IMG/VR virus record: IMGVR_UViG_3300035663_000990 | Span: 1-29,774 of that record | Source of the DNA: a virus | Strand: one strand, 5' to 3' | Length of the DNA stretch: 29,774 nucleotides | Shown: positions 1 through 7,225 of the stretch, in pieces | Position numbering within the stretch: position 1 is the first letter of the stretch | Layout: every line of letters begins with the position of its first letter | Position numbers and translations under genes: made by a program | Notes under the pieces: generated by a model | The model's database searches: none | Told to the model about the DNA's origin: nothing | What the model saw: only the letters and a program-made list of their open reading frames with translations

Positions 1-1
1 C

Positions 2-1234
2 TACGAGCTCGAGGGCAACCCGCGCATCCTGACCAACCTGGGGTGCGCCTACCGCCGCCTCAATGACCGCGAGCGCGGCGAGGCCGCCCTGCGCCGGGCC
101 GTCGCGTGCCTGCCGGACGACCCCAGCAGCCTCATCAACCTGGGCGCCGCGCACGTCAACGAAGGCGACCCGTACCCCGGCATGGCGCCGCTCGAGCACG
201 CGCTTGCCCTGGGCCGCGAGGACGCCGCCTGGAACCTGGCGCTGCTGTACCTGGAGGCCGGCCGCTTCGGCGAGGGCTTCGACCTGTACGCGACCGGCGT
301 GGGCCGCGAGCGCAACCTGCGGCGCTACTCCGACGGCAACACCCCGGAGCCGGTCATGCTGACGCCGGAGCTCCCGCGGGCCGGCAAGACCCTGGTGCTG
401 TGGGCGGAGCAGGGCATCGGCGACGAGCTCATGTTTTCCACGCTCCTGCCCGAGGCGCGCCGCGACTTCGGCCGCGTGATCGCCGAATGCCACCCGCGCC
501 TCATCAACATCCTGCGCCAAGCGTTCCCCGGCATCGAGTTCCACCCGACCCGGAAAGACGACTGGATAACCTGGCCCATCAAGGGCGGGGTCGTCGCCGA
601 CTACAAGGCGCCGCTGGGCGACCTGGCCCGGCTGTACCGCCGGACGCGCGAGTCCTTCCGGCCGGGCTTCCCCTGGTACGCGCAGGCCTACGACGCGGCC
701 GAGGCCGCCGCCTACCGCAGCCGGCTGCTGGCGCTCGCCCAGGGCCGCCCCATCGTCGGCCTGGCGATCCGCGGCGGCGTGATGACCACCGCTCGCACCG
801 AGCGGACCCTGCGGCCCCAGGACATCGAGCCGCTGTTTAGGGACACCAACGCGCTGTTCGTGGGCCTGGACTACGAGGACATGGCCGGCTTTGAGGCCGC
901 GATCCTGGACCGCTACGGGCCAGGCCGCTACGTCAACCTCCCGGCCATCACCATCGCCTACGACTACGCGCACACCGCAGCCCTGGTCGCGGCGCTCGAG
1001 CTCGTCGTGACGGTGTGCCAGTCGGTCGCGCACCTGGCCGCCGGCATGGGCCAGCCCACCCGGGTGCTGACGCCGGCAAAGGTCGCCTGGCGCTACGGCC
1101 TCGAGGAGGAGGCCTGGTATTGGTACGACCACGGCGGCGCGCTCCTGTACCGCCAGACGCGGCCCGGCGGCGACTGGGGTCCGGCCATCGCCCGCGTCGT
1201 CCAGGACATCAACCACATGGAGCGCAGGACATGA
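2..1234 (+). CDS. TPR protein with heptosyltransferase-like C-terminal domain (5' truncated)
   Basis: The reading frame is open from base 2, so the true start is upstream; the first internal ATG (182) is not the natural start. The visible N-terminus has tetratricopeptide-like helices (for example around NLGCAYRRLNDRERGEAALR and NLALLYLEAGRFGEGFDLY). The C-terminal part has the pattern LVLWAEQGIGDELMFSTLLP and, near the end, VCQSVAHLAAGMGQPTRVLT followed by WYWYDHGGALLYRQ. That combination is characteristic of TPR proteins fused to a GT9/heptosyltransferase-like or O-GlcNAc-transferase-like fold. The likely role is sugar transfer, but the acceptor is unknown. It overlaps the next gene by ATGA, so the two are translationally coupled. 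In a phage the target could be a virion protein, the host envelope or phage DNA; the sequence does not decide. Confidence 0.7.
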   Translation, partial: YELEGNPRILTNLGCAYRRLNDRERGEAALRRAVACLPDDPSSLINLGAAHVNEGDPYPGMAPLEHALALGREDAAWNLALLYLEAGRFGEGFDLYATGVGRERNLRRYSDGNTPEPVMLTPELPRAGKTLVLWAEQGIGDELMFSTLLPEARRDFGRVIAECHPRLINILRQAFPGIEFHPTRKDDWITWPIKGGVVADYKAPLGDLARLYRRTRESFRPGFPWYAQAYDAAEAAAYRSRLLALAQGRPIVGLAIRGGVMTTARTERTLRPQDIEPLFRDTNALFVGLDYEDMAGFEAAILDRYGPGRYVNLPAITIAYDYAHTAALVAALELVVTVCQSVAHLAAGMGQPTRVLTPAKVAWRYGLEEEAWYWYDHGGALLYRQTRPGGDWGPAIARVVQDINHMERRT

Positions 1235-1806
1235 TGACCCCGCACCCCTTCGACCAGGTGCGCCGCTGGCACGTCCTGGCCGGGATCGTGATGCGCTTCG
1301 GCTTGCGCCGGTTCGTGGAAGTGGGCTGCAAGAACGGGCAGACCACGGCTTTCCTGCTGGCCGCGGAGCCCGAGCTCACCGCCATCACCATCGACCCGTG
1401 GCAGTCATTCCCGGAGCACGCCGGCCGCGTCGGCGGGGAAACCTACGAGGCCTGGGAATTCGACGCCATCGAGCGCGAGTACCAGCAGCACATGGCGCCA
1501 TTCGGCGACCGGGTGACCCACTACCGCCAGACGAGCCAGGCCGCGGCCCAGGAAGTGCCGAACGAGAGCCGGGACCTGGTATTCATCGACGCCGCGCACG
1601 ACTACGAGAACGTGAAGCACGACATCAAGCTCTGGCTGCCGACGCTCCGGCGCGGCGGCGTCCTGGCCGGCCACGACTACCAGCACAGGTTCCCCGGCGT
1701 GATGCAGGCGGTGGCGGAATCTTTCTGCCTGTTCGATGTCGGCGTCTCGGCCGACTCCGTCTGGTGGGTCCAGGTGGACCGCGGGGAGGCGCGCCGTGCC
1801 GCGTAA
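1231..1806 (+). CDS. Class I SAM-dependent methyltransferase (Methyltransf_24-like)
   Basis: 191 residues from ATG 1231, which overlaps the upstream stop as ATGA and has AGGA just upstream; the second ATG at 1234 is an alternative. The frame is open further upstream, but that part is Arg/Pro-rich shadow sequence. Motif I for S-adenosylmethionine binding reads FVEVGCKNGQT (residues 28-38). The acidic post-motif reads DLVFIDAAHDYE (115-126), followed by LRRGGVLAGHDY, typical of small CmcI/Methyltransf_24 enzymes. It sits between sugar-transfer genes, so it could methylate a sugar or another small modification; this is inference. The family is fairly certain, the substrate is not. Confidence 0.8.
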   Translation: MMTPHPFDQVRRWHVLAGIVMRFGLRRFVEVGCKNGQTTAFLLAAEPELTAITIDPWQSFPEHAGRVGGETYEAWEFDAIEREYQQHMAPFGDRVTHYRQTSQAAAQEVPNESRDLVFIDAAHDYENVKHDIKLWLPTLRRGGVLAGHDYQHRFPGVMQAVAESFCLFDVGVSADSVWWVQVDRGEARRAA

Positions 1807-2521
1807 CTACTGCTGGTTCATCACCGGCCAGGGCGAGCACCGGCGCATGCTCGAGGCCAGCATCGAGTCCGTCCGCCGCCACGACCCGCGGGCCGCGCTC
1901 CACGTCATCGACGCCGACTCCGCCCTGGCGCCGGCCGGCCCGATGATGCTGGCGAACATCGACGCCATCTGGACGGTCCTGGCAAACCTGCCCCGCGGCG
2001 ACGAGCTCATCGCGCTGGACTGCGACACCATCGTCCAGGCTCCGCTGCCGCTACTCCACCTGGGCGAGGCCCAGGCCGACCTAGCCGTCACGTTCCGGGA
2101 CCACGTCGCCCGCGGCCCCGACGGCGAGAAGCAGGTGGGCATCGCCGGCGAGCAGCCGTACAACTTCGGCGTGCTCGGCTTCCGCGCCTCGCCCGGCGGC
2201 CTCGAGGCCTGCCTGTGGCTGCGCGAGCGCGTGCGCCGCATGGGACCGCAGCTGCGGGCCTGGTACGGCAACCAGGTGGCCCTGGCCGAGCTCCTGGGCC
2301 CGTGCCCGAAGGACGACCAGCCCGACCTCCTGCTGGCCGACATCCCCTGGGCCGACGACCTGACGGGCACCGGCATCACCGTCGCCCGCTGGCCGTGCCA
2401 GGAGTGGAATTTCACCCCGGAGCCTGGCGAGTCCTACGCCCACGCCCGGGTGCTGCACTTCAAGGGCCACAGCCGCGACCTGTTCGGCCCGACCGCCAAG
2501 GAGCTCGGCCTGCCGTGGTGA
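1796..2521 (+). CDS. GT-A fold glycosyltransferase-like protein (first of two)
   Basis: 241 residues from GTG 1796. I chose this start because GGGGAGG lies 6-7 bases upstream and the longer frame adds only Arg-rich shadow sequence. The protein begins VPRNYCWFITGQGEHRRML, has an Asp-x-Asp motif (D75-C76-D77 in LIALDCDTIVQAPL) as in metal- and nucleotide-sugar-binding GT-A enzymes, and then YNFGVLGFRASPGG, a typical position for acceptor-side residues. It overlaps the methyltransferase by 11 bases and the next glycosyltransferase by GTGA. Probable role: transfer of a sugar from a nucleotide donor as part of the same cassette. I cannot assign donor or acceptor. Confidence 0.6.
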   Translation: MPRNYCWFITGQGEHRRMLEASIESVRRHDPRAALHVIDADSALAPAGPMMLANIDAIWTVLANLPRGDELIALDCDTIVQAPLPLLHLGEAQADLAVTFRDHVARGPDGEKQVGIAGEQPYNFGVLGFRASPGGLEACLWLRERVRRMGPQLRAWYGNQVALAELLGPCPKDDQPDLLLADIPWADDLTGTGITVARWPCQEWNFTPEPGESYAHARVLHFKGHSRDLFGPTAKELGLPW

Positions 2522-3378
2522 TCCCCGTCTACATCGGCTACGACCGGGCCGAGCCGGTCGCGTTCCACGTCCTCGCCTCGAGCCTCATCCGGCACGCGAG
2601 CAGCCCCCTGAGCATCACGGCGGTTGGCTCGTCGGTCCTGCCGCGGGACATCTACCGGCGGCCCCGCGGCCCGCACGACTCCACGGAGTTCTCCAACGCC
2701 CGGTTCGCCGTGCCGCTGCTGGCCGGGTACCAGGGCTGGGCCGTGTTCATGGACTGCGACATGCTGGCCGTCGGCGACCTAACCGAGCTCTGGCAGCAGC
2801 GGGACCCGTCCAAGGCGGTGATGGTCGTCCGGCACAACCACGTCCCAGAACACCGCCGGAAGTTCCTGGGCCAGGAGCAGGCCCGCTACAGCCGGAAGAA
2901 TTGGAGCAGCCTCATGCTGCTCAACTGCGCGCACCCGGCCTCCCGGACCCTGACGGCCGAGTACCTGGCCGACGCGCCGGGCCTGGACCTCCATCAATTT
3001 GCCTGGTGCCGGGACGAGGAAATCGGCTTCATCCACGGCGGCTGGAACGTCCTGCTCACCGACGGCCGCCTCGAGCACCCGGAGCCGGCCGCGGCGCCGA
3101 AGCTCCTGCACATGACCCAGGGCGGCCCCTGGCACGGCGAGGCAACCCTCACCGGGATGGGCGAGGCCTGGCTCGGCGAGCTCCGCGCGCTTCTGGACGG
3201 CGGCAACCCGCGCGGGCTGGTAACCTCCAACGTGGCGCCGGATGTGGCGCTGCTGACTGTTCTCTACCGGAAAGGGGGTGATTCGCGTGAAGGGCAAGAA
3301 GGGCAAGGGCGGCGGCAAGAAGAAATACTGACCGCCGAGGGGCGGGCGCCGGAGGACGGCGCCCTGCCCATTGGGTGA
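2518..3378 (+). CDS. GT8-like glycosyltransferase (second of two)
   Basis: 286 residues from GTG 2518, which overlaps the previous stop as GTGA. The N-terminus IPVYIGYDRAEPVAFHVLA and the pattern SLIRHASSPLSI are typical of phage and bacterial glycosyltransferases that resemble GT8. The metal-binding DxD is D79-C80-D81 in VFMDCDMLAVGDL. The recognisable fold ends near HMTQGGPWHGEATL and LGELRALLDGGNPRG. The last 40 or so residues (EGQEGQGRRQEE and onward) look like low-quality coding sequence, and another reading frame encodes a Lys-rich peptide there. The real function could therefore end earlier, or a frameshift could join the frames. Enzyme family is reasonably sure, substrate unknown. Confidence 0.65.
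   Translation: MIPVYIGYDRAEPVAFHVLASSLIRHASSPLSITAVGSSVLPRDIYRRPRGPHDSTEFSNARFAVPLLAGYQGWAVFMDCDMLAVGDLTELWQQRDPSKAVMVVRHNHVPEHRRKFLGQEQARYSRKNWSSLMLLNCAHPASRTLTAEYLADAPGLDLHQFAWCRDEEIGFIHGGWNVLLTDGRLEHPEPAAAPKLLHMTQGGPWHGEATLTGMGEAWLGELRALLDGGNPRGLVTSNVAPDVALLTVLYRKGGDSREGQEGQGRRQEEILTAEGRAPEDGALPIG
3287..3331 (+). CDS. Candidate 14-residue Lys/Gly-rich mini-gene
   Basis: From GTG 3287 this frame encodes MKGKKGKGGGKKKY and then TGA. The support is translational: AAGGGGGTGAT (3272-3282) differs by one base from the full anti-Shine-Dalgarno complement and places its GG core about 8 bases before the GTG. The frame is +1 relative to the glycosyltransferase around it, and a stop at 3254-3256 closes it upstream, so it is not the tail of another gene. 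A second possible start is GTG 3278 (17 residues), but the ribosome site would then touch the start. The product would be a strongly basic peptide, perhaps nucleic-acid binding. I do not recognise it. Confidence 0.35.
   Translation: MKGKKGKGGGKKKY
3344..3364 (+). terminator. GC-rich hairpin after the glycosyltransferase cassette (terminator-like, no T tract)
   Basis: GGGCGCC (3344-3350) pairs perfectly with GGCGCCC (3358-3364) across a 7-base loop. It lies 12 bases after the stop of the Lys-rich mini-gene and just before the tail module, but no run of T follows, so it is at most a weak or factor-dependent terminator or an RNA-stability element. It lies inside the extended 3' end of the glycosyltransferase frame. 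Confidence 0.3.
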
Positions 3379-3479
3379 TCCCGTGAGCCGTCGCCGCGTC
3401 AACCCGAGCCGTCTACAATCCCCCCCGGAGCCGCGGTGCCCGATGTGCGGGCGCCCCACGGCCCCGGAGGGCGAGCACC
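3379..3479 (+). other. Short gap before the tail module, with a possible small CxxC reading frame
   Basis: This 101-base gap contains a GTG-initiated frame (3383) reading VSRRRVNPSRLQSPPEPR and then CPMCGRPTAPEGEHH, which would run out of frame into the next gene until 3571. CPMCGR resembles half of a zinc ribbon. No strong ribosome site precedes GTG 3383. A TACAAT at 3414-3419 resembles a -10 box, but no -35 sits at the right distance. I see no convincing gene or promoter. Confidence 0.25.
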
Positions 3480-4112
3480 ATGGCGGGATTCCAGACGGTC
3501 ATCGGCCAAGTCCTGACGGACATCAACCGGGGCAGCGAGCACAGCGCCCGCGTCCGCCTCGCGCTCGTTGAGGCCATCGAGCACTACCAGGCCGTCCGCT
3601 TCGGCTGGAACCAGAAGCGCGCCACCGCGGCCCTGACGAGCGGCGTGGAGTACCTGGCGCTGCCGTCCGACTGGATCGAGAACGACGCGCTTCGCATGGC
3701 CGTCAGCAGCAACGAAGTCCACCCCCTGCGGGAAGTGACCTTCGACTACATCGACGAGCGCAGCATCGACCCCACCCACCGCGGCCGACCGGCCTATTAC
3801 GCGGTCCAGAATCGCAGCCTGCGGTTCTACCCGATCCCGGAAACCTCCTACAACTTGCAGATGAGCTACCACTACGCGCTGGGCGAGATTTCCCTGAGCG
3901 CGAGCGACAGCGCCAGCAACGCCTGGACCAATGAAGGCCTGGTCCTGATCCGCACGCGGGCCACCGCCGACGTGCTCGAGACGTACATCGGCGGGCAGGA
4001 GTCCTTCCAGCACGCGGCCATCCTTCGCCAGCGCGAGCTCGATACGCTCGAGCGGCTTAAGGCTCGCGCCAACCGCGAGCAGTCCGGCGCCGGCCTTAAG
4101 CCGTACATCTAG
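3480..4112 (+). CDS. Head-tail adaptor-like virion protein
   Basis: 210 residues from ATG 3480, with CGGAGGGCGAG just upstream. The pattern YLALPSDWIENDALRMAV, then RGRPAYYAVQNRSLRFYPIP, then LQMSYHYALGEIS matches the layout of phage adaptor/connector proteins (hydrophobic Leu-Pro-x-Asp-Trp segment, 'G.P.yYa...' segment, 'P.P....l.l.YY' segment), followed by a helical C-terminus with VLETYIGGQESFQHAAILRQ. Such proteins form a ring between the portal and the tail. Being first in the tail operon fits. The match is by pattern only, with no catalytic or diagnostic residue, so a different minor tail function is possible. Confidence 0.55.
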   Translation: MAGFQTVIGQVLTDINRGSEHSARVRLALVEAIEHYQAVRFGWNQKRATAALTSGVEYLALPSDWIENDALRMAVSSNEVHPLREVTFDYIDERSIDPTHRGRPAYYAVQNRSLRFYPIPETSYNLQMSYHYALGEISLSASDSASNAWTNEGLVLIRTRATADVLETYIGGQESFQHAAILRQRELDTLERLKARANREQSGAGLKPYI

Positions 4113-4115
4113 ACC

Positions 4116-5519
4116 ATGGCCGACTACGACCTGGTCGATACCGGCGACACGTTCCGCCCCTGGAACCTGCCGTTCCAGCAGTTCCCGGAGGAGCGCATCG
4201 GCATCGTCGCCAACAGCGACGTGAGCGGCGAGCTCGAGGCCTGCCGGCGGTACGCCGACGCGCACGGCATCCCGCGGGCCAACATCGTCAGCATCGCCGC
4301 CACCGACAAAATCGAGATTGCCACCGGCCTCCCGAACGATGCCGCCATCTATGAGCGTTTTGTCGCCCCGGTGCGCGAGCACGCGAACGAGCAGCGGCTC
4401 CTGGCGCACCTAGCCGGCCCGACCATCCCCCAGTCCATCCAGATTCCGAGCTCGCCCACCAACTACGTCCGCACCGACGAAATCCTGCGGAACGTTCGCC
4501 TGTGGAAGCAGCAAAGCGACCTCGAGCTCCTGCCGCTGAATGCCCCGCAAACCTACATGGGCAAGGTGAACCTGGACCTCAACAACCTGAACCCCGCGGA
4601 ACCCAGCGACCTGCGCGACGCCTACTGGCCGCCGATGGCGGCGAAGTCCGGGCCCGGCGCGTGGACGCCGTGGGAATTCATGCGCCCCGAATACACGGCC
4701 ATGTGGGGCCGGCCCGGGGGCGCGCTCGCCATCGGCAAAATCGGCTGGTGGCAATGGAACACCTACCGCCCGTTCAACAGCCTGGAGTTCGTGGACACGC
4801 TCAACGAACGCTACCTGGCGGCGCGGTCGCGGTCGCGGGCGGAGGCGCTGGCGCTGCCGCACATCGTCAGCATCAGGCCCGTCACCCAGAACCTTCACAA
4901 CAGCTGGGCCTACTGGCAGGCCTGGCTCCGCAACAACCTCGGGATGTCCGTGAAGTGGGACGTGGTCGCCGGCGACGTCACCGAAGCCGTGGAGGGATAC
5001 CTTGATCCCGCGTACCGGACGGCCGCGCTGGACTCCGCCCTGGTGCGCGAGCCGGCCTACTTCGTCGTCGGGGTGATGAACAACTACAGCGTCTATCCGC
5101 CCTGGAATGACCCGTACATCGCCCAGCGGTTCGCGGCCCAGCTGGGTGGCGGACTCATCGCCTCGCTGTCCTTCCCGTACCTCGAGGGCGGCTGGATGAT
5201 CGGCGGCGACGGCAACCTCGGGCTCTGCACGCAGACGACCACCTATCACATCACCACGACGACCGCGACCTTCTACCCGAGCATCTACACCGCGCTCCTG
5301 CGCGGCATGTCCTGGCTCGAGGCCAACGCCTACGCGCGCGAGGCGCTGGGCGCCGGCGACCCGCTGTTCCGGCCCTACCCCGGCGGGCTCAACTACAGCA
5401 CCGGCGCCTGGGATGCGTCGCTCGAGCTCACCTGGCCGGTGGACTGGGAGAACCCGTCGCCATCGCCAGGCTCGGCATCCTGGGAAGCCACCGCCGGCGC
5501 CGCGTCGGTGTGGTCGTAG
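4116..5519 (+). CDS. TIGR03790-like protein in the tail operon
   Basis: 467 residues from ATG 4116, three bases after the adaptor stop; no clear ribosome site, so coupling to the upstream gene is likely. The segment ERIGIVANSDVSGELEACRR with ADAHGIPRANIVSI matches the start of TIGR03790 proteins (a 'V.vVaN....S...A.yYa..R.IP..ni' pattern). Near the C-terminus, YTALLRGMSWLEANAYAREA followed by GAGDPLFRPYPGG matches their 'EA.......GDPL.rP' ending. Known members are mostly uncharacterised bacterial proteins, so the biochemical role is unknown. The position between adaptor and fiber genes suggests a virion component or something packed with it. The family match is recognised from memory of the motif pattern and needs a profile search. 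Confidence 0.5.
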   Translation: MADYDLVDTGDTFRPWNLPFQQFPEERIGIVANSDVSGELEACRRYADAHGIPRANIVSIAATDKIEIATGLPNDAAIYERFVAPVREHANEQRLLAHLAGPTIPQSIQIPSSPTNYVRTDEILRNVRLWKQQSDLELLPLNAPQTYMGKVNLDLNNLNPAEPSDLRDAYWPPMAAKSGPGAWTPWEFMRPEYTAMWGRPGGALAIGKIGWWQWNTYRPFNSLEFVDTLNERYLAARSRSRAEALALPHIVSIRPVTQNLHNSWAYWQAWLRNNLGMSVKWDVVAGDVTEAVEGYLDPAYRTAALDSALVREPAYFVVGVMNNYSVYPPWNDPYIAQRFAAQLGGGLIASLSFPYLEGGWMIGGDGNLGLCTQTTTYHITTTTATFYPSIYTALLRGMSWLEANAYAREALGAGDPLFRPYPGGLNYSTGAWDASLELTWPVDWENPSPSPGSASWEATAGAASVWS

Positions 5520-5543
5520 TAGGCTACGCAGCGGAGGCCGACC

Positions 5544-6356
5544 ATGCCGCTTGAGACAACCGCCACCTACATCAACAGCCTCAACGTGGCGTGGCCCGTC
5601 GGCACGGACCCGTTGAGCGTTGCTGACCAGCACATCCAGCTAATCAAGGCCGCCATCCGCCGCACGTTCCCGAACCTCGATTCCGCGGTGGAGGCCTCGC
5701 ACCTGCAAATCAACTACCTGGTGGGAGTCAACCAGGCGGTGCAGACGCAGTTCACCAACCTGCGGGACGGCACCGCGACCGCCCGCAATGCCAACACCGC
5801 CAATACCGCCCTGTCAGCCAACTTCGCCAACGGCGCACGGTTCGCTCGGTCCGCCGCGGTGCTGGTGCAGCCCACGACCGCCTACGGCATCAAGCAGGCC
5901 GACGAGTCCTTCGCGTTCCCCGGCGACCAGGTGGACGTGGCCGTCGTCACCGTCAGCCAGTCGGGCCTCTACACGTTCCGCGGACTCATCGTCGCGGACC
6001 TGGGTGCGATGACCGCCAACGCCATCGTGCTGTTCGACCTGGACGGCTTCGCCACGTCTGACAGCGGGCGCTGGGCCGTCGGCGACCAGCCGGCATTCAA
6101 CAGCAACCCCGTCAATGCATCCGCTTCCCTGCGCGCGCGCCTGCCGCTGCGCGTGGCGTCTGGCCCCGTGGTCGCAGCCGCCGAGTACGGCCCGCAGACG
6201 GCGCTGATTCCGGTGCATGGCCGCCTGTCCCTGGACGGCTCCGCCAGCCGGAACATCACGCTCCGTCTGACGACGTTCTCCGGCCTCTCGCAATCCATCA
6301 AGCGCGGCAGCTACGCCGGCGTGCGCCGCCTCGGCAACGCCGTGGAGCAAATCTAA
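5544..6356 (+). CDS. Tail fiber-like protein, copy 1 (conserved N-terminus, jelly-roll-like C-terminus)
   Basis: 270 residues from ATG 5544 with GCGGAGG upstream. The first ~75 residues (MPLETTATYINSLNV, then DQHIQLIKAAIRRTFPN, then TQFTNLRDGTATAR) are closely shared with the next gene, so the two are paralogues. The 'DdHIrlIKaalrrTFPN' motif is common at the N-terminus of phage tail fibers, where it attaches to the tail. Then comes an Ala/Asn-rich stretch with a short period (NANTANTALSANFANGARFA), like a trimeric fiber shaft. The C-terminal 140 residues include VSQSGLYTFRGLIVADL, reminiscent of a C1q/TNF-like beta-sandwich receptor-binding head. It overlaps the next gene by one base (TAATG). 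Confidence 0.6.
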   Translation: MPLETTATYINSLNVAWPVGTDPLSVADQHIQLIKAAIRRTFPNLDSAVEASHLQINYLVGVNQAVQTQFTNLRDGTATARNANTANTALSANFANGARFARSAAVLVQPTTAYGIKQADESFAFPGDQVDVAVVTVSQSGLYTFRGLIVADLGAMTANAIVLFDLDGFATSDSGRWAVGDQPAFNSNPVNASASLRARLPLRVASGPVVAAAEYGPQTALIPVHGRLSLDGSASRNITLRLTTFSGLSQSIKRGSYAGVRRLGNAVEQI

Positions 6357-7222
6357 TGCCCTTGGAAACCGCCACCTACATCAACAGCCTGGTCGTCACC
6401 AACCCGGACGGGGCGGCCGATGCGCGCTCCACCCTGGACGACCACATCCGCCTTATCAAGGCCGCGCTTCGCCGGACGTTCCCGAACGTGACTGGCGAAG
6501 TGAGCGCGAGCAACAACGTGTTTGCGCTGCTCGCGACGACCAACCAGAACATCCAGGACCAGTTCACCAACCTGCGCGATGGCACAACCACGGCGCGCTT
6601 CGCGCTCTTGGCAAACTTCGCCGGCTTCGCCACGGAGGCCAACAGCGCGGGCTTCGCCACCGTCGCGCTCGAGGCCCCCACGCAGTTTCCCGTCTACTAC
6701 TCCACGCTCACGGCCGAGGCGACCAGCCTAAGCGCCAGCGTCAATACCAGCCCGGACAACTTCGTCGCGCCGCGCGTGAGCCTGAGCCGCAGCGGCCTGT
6801 TCGCCATTCGGGGCGCCATCCGCTGCCAGGTAGTGCAGGGCGTCAGCAGCGCGTCCGTGCGGCTCGCCATCGGCCTCTCGGCCACCGGCGCCGGCAGCGG
6901 CACGTTCCTCCGCTACACCGACGGGTCCCCGTCGGGCCTGCTTGCCAGCATCACCTACAGCACCGCCGCGCTGGCCGCGTTCGTGTTCAAGGGCACGACC
7001 TCGCCGTCCGTTACCCCGGGCTTCGTCGGGCCGGCTGCCGGCACCTATGAGCTCATGGTCCACCTGGACGGAATCCTCAACGTCACCGCGTCGGCCCTGG
7101 CGGTGCTTTCGACCGTCGTAGACTGGCTCCCGCCCGCCGGCGGCGCGCAGACTCTCCTGGTCCAGAAGGGCAGCACGCTCATCGCCGAGCGGATCGGCGA
7201 CTCCATCGCCGGAGGCCTGTGA
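6356..7222 (+). CDS. Tail fiber-like protein, copy 2 (paralogue of the upstream gene)
   Basis: 288 residues from ATG 6356, sharing one base with the upstream stop. It keeps the same N-terminal plan (MPLETATYINSLVV, DDHIRLIKAALRRTFPN, DQFTNLRDGTTTAR) and has its own repetitive shaft (FALLANFAGFATEANSAGFA). The C-terminal part (SLSRSGLFAIRGAIRCQV onward) has the same 'S.SGL..iRG.i' core as copy 1, but the rest diverges. The pair therefore looks like a tandem duplication with faster change in the distal, likely receptor-facing part. They may assemble as a mixed or branched fiber, or offer two receptor specificities; this is inference. Confidence 0.6.
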   Translation: MPLETATYINSLVVTNPDGAADARSTLDDHIRLIKAALRRTFPNVTGEVSASNNVFALLATTNQNIQDQFTNLRDGTTTARFALLANFAGFATEANSAGFATVALEAPTQFPVYYSTLTAEATSLSASVNTSPDNFVAPRVSLSRSGLFAIRGAIRCQVVQGVSSASVRLAIGLSATGAGSGTFLRYTDGSPSGLLASITYSTAALAAFVFKGTTSPSVTPGFVGPAAGTYELMVHLDGILNVTASALAVLSTVVDWLPPAGGAQTLLVQKGSTLIAERIGDSIAGGL

Positions 7223-7225
7223 CCC

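Noticed and set aside
3414-3419. TACAAT as a -10 promoter element
   Set aside because: No -35-like hexamer at 16-18 bases upstream; the surrounding region is GC-rich and the match could be chance.
5544-7222. A diversity-generating retroelement acting on the duplicated fiber genes
   Set aside because: I find no reverse transcriptase and no template/variable repeat pair with adenine-directed changes in the window.
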